A DNA stretch of 47,402 nt, taken from Variovorax sp. KBW07 (lineage in GTDB: Bacteria > Pseudomonadota > Gammaproteobacteria > Burkholderiales > Burkholderiaceae_C). Where the stretch lies: positions 51,887-99,288 of the forward strand of contig NZ_QAJK01000018.1 of NCBI RefSeq assembly GCF_003852515.1, given 5' to 3'. The notes under the pieces are model-generated. The model saw only the letters and a list, made by a program, of their open reading frames with translations. It was not told where the DNA came from and made no database searches. Both the position numbers and the translations under genes were made by a program. Shown piece after piece: positions 42,673 to 47,402 of the stretch. Positions within the stretch are counted from its first letter, which is position 1. Each line of letters starts with the position of its first letter.

Positions 42673-43710
42673 ATGCAGGTTTTCCGCGGCTTCCGGCACC
42701 CGGGCGTAGCCCCGGCCTGCGCCCTCACGATAGGGAATTTCGACGGCGTGCACCGTGGCCACCAGGCCATGCTCGCGCTCTTGCAGACCGAGGCCCGCCA
42801 GCGCGGGCTGCCGAGCTGCGTGCTGACCTTCGAGCCCCATCCGCGCGACTATTTCGCGGCCCTGACCAAGAAACCCGACCTCGCCCCGGCGCGCATCGGC
42901 ACGCTGCGCGACAAGCTCAGCGAGCTCGCGGCCTGCGGCGTGGCCCAGACCATCGTGCTGCCCTTCGACGGCCGGCTGGCCTCGCAGTCGCCCGAACAGT
43001 TCATCCAGGACGTGCTGGTCGACGGCCTGGGCGCGCGCTACGTGCTGGTGGGCGACGACTTCCGCTTCGGCGCCAAGCGGGCCGGCGACTACGCCATGCT
43101 CGATGCGGCGGGAGACGCACGCGGCTTCGACGTGGCGCGCATGAACAGCTACGAAGTGCATGGCCTGCGGGTGTCCAGCTCGGCGGTGCGCGAGGCGTTG
43201 GCCGAAGGCCGCATGGCCGATGCGCAAACGCTGCTCGGCCGCCCCTACACAATTTCAGGCCACGTGGTCCACGGCCGCAAGCTCGGCCGCGCGCTGGGCG
43301 CCTCGGCGCCGGGCAAGGACGATGGCTTTCGCACCCTCAACCTGCGCTTCAAGCACTGGAAACCGGCCGCCAGCGGCATCTTCGCGGTGCTGGTGCATGG
43401 CCTGGCCGACCATCCCCTGCCGGGCGTGGCCAACCTCGGCGTGCGCCCCTCGCTGGACGCCAACGACGTCAACGCCGGCCGTGTTTTGCTGGAGACGCAT
43501 TGCCTGGAGTGGCCCTCTCATCTGGGAGCCGAAGGGGCCTACGGTAAAATCGTCCGCGTGGAACTCCTGCACAAACTGCACGACGAATTGCGCTACACCA
43601 GCCTCGAAGCCCTCACCGCGGGCATCGCGAAGGATGGCCGCGACGCACGCGCGTTCTTTGCATCGACCCACGCCGAAACCCACCGCCAGACCACGCGCGA
43701 CCGAATTTAG
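42673..43710 (+). CDS. ribF: Bifunctional riboflavin kinase / FAD synthetase
   Basis: 345 aa. N-terminal FMN adenylyltransferase with TIGNFDGVHRGHQAML (19-34) and SSSAVREAL; C-terminal riboflavin kinase from about residue 195, with GHVVHGRKLGRALG and GVANLGVRPS. Makes FMN then FAD in the cytoplasm. ATG 42673 without a Shine-Dalgarno. First gene of the standard ribF-ileS-lspA cluster. The C-terminal tail after EALTAGIAKDGRDAR is about 15 residues longer than minimal. Confidence 0.97.
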   Translation: MQVFRGFRHPGVAPACALTIGNFDGVHRGHQAMLALLQTEARQRGLPSCVLTFEPHPRDYFAALTKKPDLAPARIGTLRDKLSELAACGVAQTIVLPFDGRLASQSPEQFIQDVLVDGLGARYVLVGDDFRFGAKRAGDYAMLDAAGDARGFDVARMNSYEVHGLRVSSSAVREALAEGRMADAQTLLGRPYTISGHVVHGRKLGRALGASAPGKDDGFRTLNLRFKHWKPAASGIFAVLVHGLADHPLPGVANLGVRPSLDANDVNAGRVLLETHCLEWPSHLGAEGAYGKIVRVELLHKLHDELRYTSLEALTAGIAKDGRDARAFFASTHAETHRQTTRDRI

Positions 43711-43734
43711 CCCTGCACGCCCCGTGCTGCCGCC

Positions 43735-43809
43735 CTTCGACAAGCTCAGGGCGAACGGCTTTTCTTCCGCACCGACCGCTCAATGCAGTTCGGGCTGAGC
43801 CTGTCGAAG
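43735..43809. repeat. Inverted pair of REP-like units between ribF and ileS
   Basis: The left arm starts CTTCGACAAGCTCAGG (43735-43756); the right arm GTTCGGGCTGAGCCTG (43788-43809) is its imperfect complement (19 of 22 positions), with a 31-nt loop. The core TTCGACAAGCTCAG / CTGAGCCTGTCGAA is, from memory, a dispersed repeat of many proteobacteria. It would form a long hairpin in the ribF-ileS transcript, 22 bp before the ileS ATG. Confidence 0.75.
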
Positions 43810-43831
43810 CCCTCTCTGTTCGCACCCCAAC

Positions 43832-46690
43832 ATGTCTGACGCTGCCGCCACCCCCACCGACTACCGTTCCACGCTGAACCTGCCCGACACCCCCTTCCCG
43901 ATGCGCGGCGACCTGCCCAAGCGCGAACCGGGCTGGGTGAAGGAATGGAACGACGAAGGCCGCTACCACCGCCTGCGCGACGCCCGCCACGGCGCGCCCA
44001 AGTTCATCCTGCACGACGGCCCGCCGTACGCCAACGGCCAGATTCACATGGGCCACGCGGTGAACAAGATCCTGAAGGACATGATCACCAAGGCGCGCCA
44101 GCTCGAAGGCTTCGACGCGCTCTACGTGCCCGGCTGGGACTGCCATGGCCTGCCGATCGAGAACGCCATCGAAAAACAGTTCGGCCGCAACCTGAGCCGC
44201 GACGAAATGCAGGCCAAGAGCCGCGCGTACGCCACCGAGCAGATCGCGCAGCAAATGGCCGACTTCCAGCGCCTGGGCGTGCTGGGCGAATGGGACCACC
44301 CCTACAAGACCATGGACTTCGCCAACGAAGCCGGCGAGCTGCGCGCGTTCAAGCGCGTGATCGAGCGCGGCTTTGTCTACCGCGGCCTGAAGCCCGTGTA
44401 CTGGTGCTTCGACTGCGGCTCGTCGCTGGCCGAGTTCGAGATCGAATACGCCGACAAGAAAAGCCAGACCATCGACGTGGCCTTCAAGGCGAACGACCGC
44501 GAAAAGGTGCTCAAGGTCTTCGAGGCCGACCACCTGCTGCTGGGCGACATCTTCGCCGTGATCTGGACCACCACCGCGTGGACCATCCCCGCCAACCAGG
44601 CGATCAACCTCAACCCCGAGCTCGAGTACTCGCTGGTCGACACCGAGCGCGGCCTGCTCATCGTGGCCAACTCGCTGGTCGAGATGTGCATGAACCGCTA
44701 TGCGCTCGACGGCAAGGTGGTTGCCACGGTCAAGGGCGAGAAGCTGGGCGGCCTGGAATTCCAGCACCCGCTGTACGACGTCGATGCCGGCTACCAGCGC
44801 CTGTCGCCCATCTACCTGGCTGACTACGCCACCGCCACCGACGGCACCGGCCTCGTGCACTCCTCGCCTGCCTACGGCGTGGACGACTTCAACTCCTGCA
44901 TCGCCCACGGCGTGGCGTACGACGACATCCTGAACCCGGTGCAGGGCAACGGCAGCTATGCGCCCGATTTCCCGTTGTTCGGCGGCCAGAACATCTGGAA
45001 GGCCGTGCCGGTGATCATCGCCGCGCTGCGCGACGCCAACCGCCTGCTGACCACCGAGACCATCACCCACAGCTACCCGCACTGCTGGCGCCACAAGACG
45101 CCGGTGATCTACCGTGCCGCTGCCCAGTGGTTCGTGCGCATGGACGAAGGCGAAGGCGTGTTCACCAAGGACAAGGCCCCCAAGACACTGCGCCAGACCG
45201 CGCTCGATGCCATCGAGCAGACCAGCTTCTACCCCGAGAACGGCAGGGCGCGCCTGCACGACATGATCGCCGGCCGGCCCGACTGGTGCATCAGCCGCCA
45301 GCGCAGCTGGGGCGTGCCGATCCCGTTCTTCCTGCACAAGGATTCGGGCGAGCTGCATCCGCGCACCATGGAAATCCTCGACCAGGCCGCCGACATCGTC
45401 GAGAAGGGCGGCATCGAGGCCTGGAGCCGCGTCACCGTCGAAGAAATCCTCGGTGCCGAAGACGCACCGCACTACACCAAGAGCACCGACATCCTCGAGG
45501 TGTGGTTCGACTCGGGCTCGACCTTCTCGCACGTGCTGCGCGGCACCCACCCGAACGTGCACCACGAGACCGGCCCCGAAGCCGACCTGTACCTCGAAGG
45601 CCACGACCAGCACCGCGGATGGTTCCACTCGTCGCTGCTGATCGCCTGCATGCTGGAAGACCGCGCGCCGTACAAGGGCCTGCTCACGCACGGCTTCACG
45701 GTGGATGCCAAGGGCATCAAGATGAGCAAGTCGCTCAAGAACGGCATCGACCCGCAGGAAATCAGCAACAAGCTGGGCTCGGAAATCATCCGCCTGTGGG
45801 TGGCCGCCAGCGACTACTCGGGCGACATCGCGGGCGACGACAAAATTCTCGCGCGCGTGGTCGATGCGTACCGCCGCATCCGCAACACGCTGCGCTTCTT
45901 GATGGCGAACACCAGCGACTTCGACATCGCCAAAGACGCGGTGCCGCTCGACCAGCTGTTCGAGATCGACCGCTACGCGATGGCGCGCGCCTCGCAGTTC
46001 CAGGCCGAGATCCTTGCGCACTACAAGGTGTACGAGTTCCATCCGGTGGTGGCGAAGCTGCAGATCTACTGCTCGGAAGACCTGGGCGGCTTCTACCTCG
46101 ACATCCTGAAGGACCGCCTCTACACGACGGCCCCGGGCTCGCTGGCGCGCCGCAGTGCGCAGACGGCGCTGTGGCACATCTCGCAAGCGATGCTGCGCTG
46201 GATGGCGCCGTTCCTGAGCTTCACGGCCGAAGAGGCGTGGAAGTTCGTCGGCACCGGCAAGCCGGGCGAGTCGATCTTCGCGCAGACCTACAGCCAGTTC
46301 GCCGCGCCGGACGAAGCGCTGCTCGCCAAGTGGAGCCGCATCCGCACGATCCGCGATGCGGTGAACAAGGACATCGAGGCGGTGCGCGCCGAAGGCAAGG
46401 TCGGCTCGTCGCTGCAGGCCAACCTGCAAGTGAGCGCACCGGCCGACGACTTCGCGCTGCTGAGTTCGCTGGGCGACGACCTGCGCTTCGTCTTCATCAC
46501 CTCGGCGATCGAGCTGGCTGCGGCTGGCGGCGAAACGCTGTCGACGGTGGTGACGCCGAGCACGGCGCAGAAGTGCGACCGTTGCTGGCACTACCGCGAC
46601 GACGTGGGCCATGACGCGGCCCATCCGACGATTTGCGGGCGTTGCACGAGCAACCTGTTCGGCGCCGGCGAATCGCGGAGCTTTGCCTGA
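43832..46690 (+). CDS. ileS: Isoleucyl-tRNA synthetase
   Basis: 952 aa. Class Ia: [12 protein letters not shown] with HMGH at 72-75, CP1 editing domain about 200-400, KMSKS 630-634. The C-terminal zinc finger has Cys915, Cys918, Cys935 and Cys938 (KCDRCW...CGRC), the mark of the eubacterial, mupirocin-sensitive type. Charges tRNA-Ile. ATG 43832 without a Shine-Dalgarno; the REP-like hairpin lies just before. The stop overlaps the lspA start as TGATG. Confidence 0.98.
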   Translation: MSDAAATPTDYRSTLNLPDTPFPMRGDLPKREPGWVKEWNDEGRYHRLRDARHGAPKFILHDGPPYANGQIHMGHAVNKILKDMITKARQLEGFDALYVPGWDCHGLPIENAIEKQFGRNLSRDEMQAKSRAYATEQIAQQMADFQRLGVLGEWDHPYKTMDFANEAGELRAFKRVIERGFVYRGLKPVYWCFDCGSSLAEFEIEYADKKSQTIDVAFKANDREKVLKVFEADHLLLGDIFAVIWTTTAWTIPANQAINLNPELEYSLVDTERGLLIVANSLVEMCMNRYALDGKVVATVKGEKLGGLEFQHPLYDVDAGYQRLSPIYLADYATATDGTGLVHSSPAYGVDDFNSCIAHGVAYDDILNPVQGNGSYAPDFPLFGGQNIWKAVPVIIAALRDANRLLTTETITHSYPHCWRHKTPVIYRAAAQWFVRMDEGEGVFTKDKAPKTLRQTALDAIEQTSFYPENGRARLHDMIAGRPDWCISRQRSWGVPIPFFLHKDSGELHPRTMEILDQAADIVEKGGIEAWSRVTVEEILGAEDAPHYTKSTDILEVWFDSGSTFSHVLRGTHPNVHHETGPEADLYLEGHDQHRGWFHSSLLIACMLEDRAPYKGLLTHGFTVDAKGIKMSKSLKNGIDPQEISNKLGSEIIRLWVAASDYSGDIAGDDKILARVVDAYRRIRNTLRFLMANTSDFDIAKDAVPLDQLFEIDRYAMARASQFQAEILAHYKVYEFHPVVAKLQIYCSEDLGGFYLDILKDRLYTTAPGSLARRSAQTALWHISQAMLRWMAPFLSFTAEEAWKFVGTGKPGESIFAQTYSQFAAPDEALLAKWSRIRTIRDAVNKDIEAVRAEGKVGSSLQANLQVSAPADDFALLSSLGDDLRFVFITSAIELAAAGGETLSTVVTPSTAQKCDRCWHYRDDVGHDAAHPTICGRCTSNLFGAGESRSFA

Positions 46691-47211
46691 TGGCAGCCGC
46701 ACGTTCCGCATCGGCATCATCGCGTTCGCGCGGCGGCAGCCTGGGCATCTGGCCCTGGCTGGGGCTCGCGCTGATCATCGTGATGATCGACCAGTTCACG
46801 AAGACGCTGATCCTGGGCTACTACAAGCTGGGTGACTGGACCTACGTCACGAGCTTCTTCAATGTCGTTCGGGCGCACAACACCGGGGCCGCGTTTTCGT
46901 TCCTGGCGGACCACTCGGGGTGGCAGCGCTGGTTCTTCACTGCGATCGGCGTGGCGGCTGCGGTGTTCATCGTGTGGATGCTGAGGTCGCACGCGGGGCA
47001 GAAGCTGTTTTCGTTTTCGATGGCTTGCATTCTGGGCGGGGCCATCGGGAACGTGGTGGACCGGATGATGCACGGCTATGTCGTGGACTTTTTGAGCTTC
47101 CACTTGGGGAACTGGTATTTCCCGGCGTTCAATGCTGCGGACAGCGCCATTACCTTGGGCGCGATCTGTTTGATCGTTGATGAGATTCGGCGGGTTCGGC
47201 GGGGGAAGTAA
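46690..47211 (+). CDS. lspA: Lipoprotein signal peptidase (signal peptidase II)
   Basis: 173 aa. Four membrane segments (about 22-40, 82-98, 106-123, 150-166). Catalytic aspartates Asp124 (GNVVDR) and Asp151 (FNAADS), and the conserved [10 protein letters not shown] loop. The first ~18 residues are a Ser/Arg-rich extension. Cleaves signal peptides of lipoproteins such as those encoded at 35032 and 38535. The ATG shares its A with the ileS stop. Confidence 0.98.
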   Translation: MAAARSASASSRSRGGSLGIWPWLGLALIIVMIDQFTKTLILGYYKLGDWTYVTSFFNVVRAHNTGAAFSFLADHSGWQRWFFTAIGVAAAVFIVWMLRSHAGQKLFSFSMACILGGAIGNVVDRMMHGYVVDFLSFHLGNWYFPAFNAADSAITLGAICLIVDEIRRVRRGK

Positions 47212-47402
47212 TTCTTCTCGTTGGTGAGGGGCGCCCGGTACGCGGTACGGCCCGATCAGCCCCGCTGTGCCGGCCCTTCGGGCTCCCCTGCGGTGCTCGC
47301 GTTTCGCGGGGTCTCGCAGAACTCGCCTGCGGCTCAAACAGCTGCGAGCCCTGTCCGCCCGACGCTCCGCTGCTCGGCGGTGCCTCAACGGCCGCCCAAG
47401 GA
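47212..47402. repeat. GC-rich non-coding tail, probable dispersed repeat
   Basis: About 190 bp without a plausible gene. It contains several short palindromic blocks (CGCGGTACG-type, GCCGGCCCTTCGGGC, CGCGTTTCGCG). Its minus strand (TTTGAGCCGCAGGCGAG..., GAGCCCGAAGGGCCGGCAC) resembles long intergenic repeats I recall from Burkholderiales. The next expected gene of this cluster, coaBC, is not reached. Confidence 0.5.

Noticed and set aside
43613-46720. Long minus-strand frame opposite ribF-ileS
   Set aside because: Same GC-driven shadow; ileS carries all motifs on the plus strand.

Overview
The window looks like a core chromosomal segment of a high-GC betaproteobacterium of the order Burkholderiales, most likely Comamonadaceae and Variovorax-like. 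The basis is inference: Bug-type (TctC) binding proteins, the trxB / regulator / ftsK / lolA / rarA synteny block, the ribF-ileS-lspA cluster, frequent TTG and GTG starts, and several families of short intergenic repeats. I see no insertion sequence, integrase, phage gene or CRISPR array, and no clear pseudogene.

Layout. Positions 31-5222 (all minus) form a catabolic accessory block: an SDR dehydrogenase, two tandem LysR regulators, an enolase-superfamily enzyme with altered active-site residues, and a Bug binding protein. Positions 5353-9132 (minus) are a tightly packed run yaaA > 2OG-Fe(II) oxygenase > alpha/beta hydrolase > queF > small unknown ORF, with start/stop overlaps. valS and galU follow on plus. 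TusA-like, NUDIX and cysM lie on minus, with tRNA-Leu(CAA) on plus. RidA-like and an epimerase-like SDR are on minus. A three-domain flavin/iron-sulfur reductase and a second Bug protein are on plus. Positions 18911-22637 (minus) hold a branched-chain-type ABC transporter (livH-M-G-F) without its own binding-protein gene.

From 22879 to 28226 (minus) the order is Crp/Fnr regulator > ftsK > lolA > rarA, divergent from trxB. rpmB-rpmG follow behind a well-structured leader and end in a strong terminator pair. Next come a membrane desaturase, an RsmB/NOP methyltransferase, an M48 metalloprotease, DUF1653, an I78-type lipoprotein and purN. Positions 36142-38451 encode a two-subunit acyl-CoA dehydrogenase in which only the large subunit shows a catalytic Glu. 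An exported alpha/beta hydrolase lipoprotein and an enoyl-CoA-hydratase-like protein lacking both catalytic glutamates follow. After these is an unusual 347-aa protein whose C-terminal half resembles the plant calmodulin-binding IQM family, facing an HNH nuclease. The window ends with ribF-ileS-lspA and a GC-rich non-coding repeat.

Best leads: (1) a ~98-nt element present twice (14070-14166 and 18801-18899), same orientation just behind two unrelated genes, with three compensatory base-pair changes; (2) the IQM-like protein; (3) the rpmB-rpmG leader RNA; (4) enzyme-family members whose canonical catalytic residues are replaced (enolase superfamily, enoyl-CoA hydratase). No multi-gene system of a wholly new type was evident.
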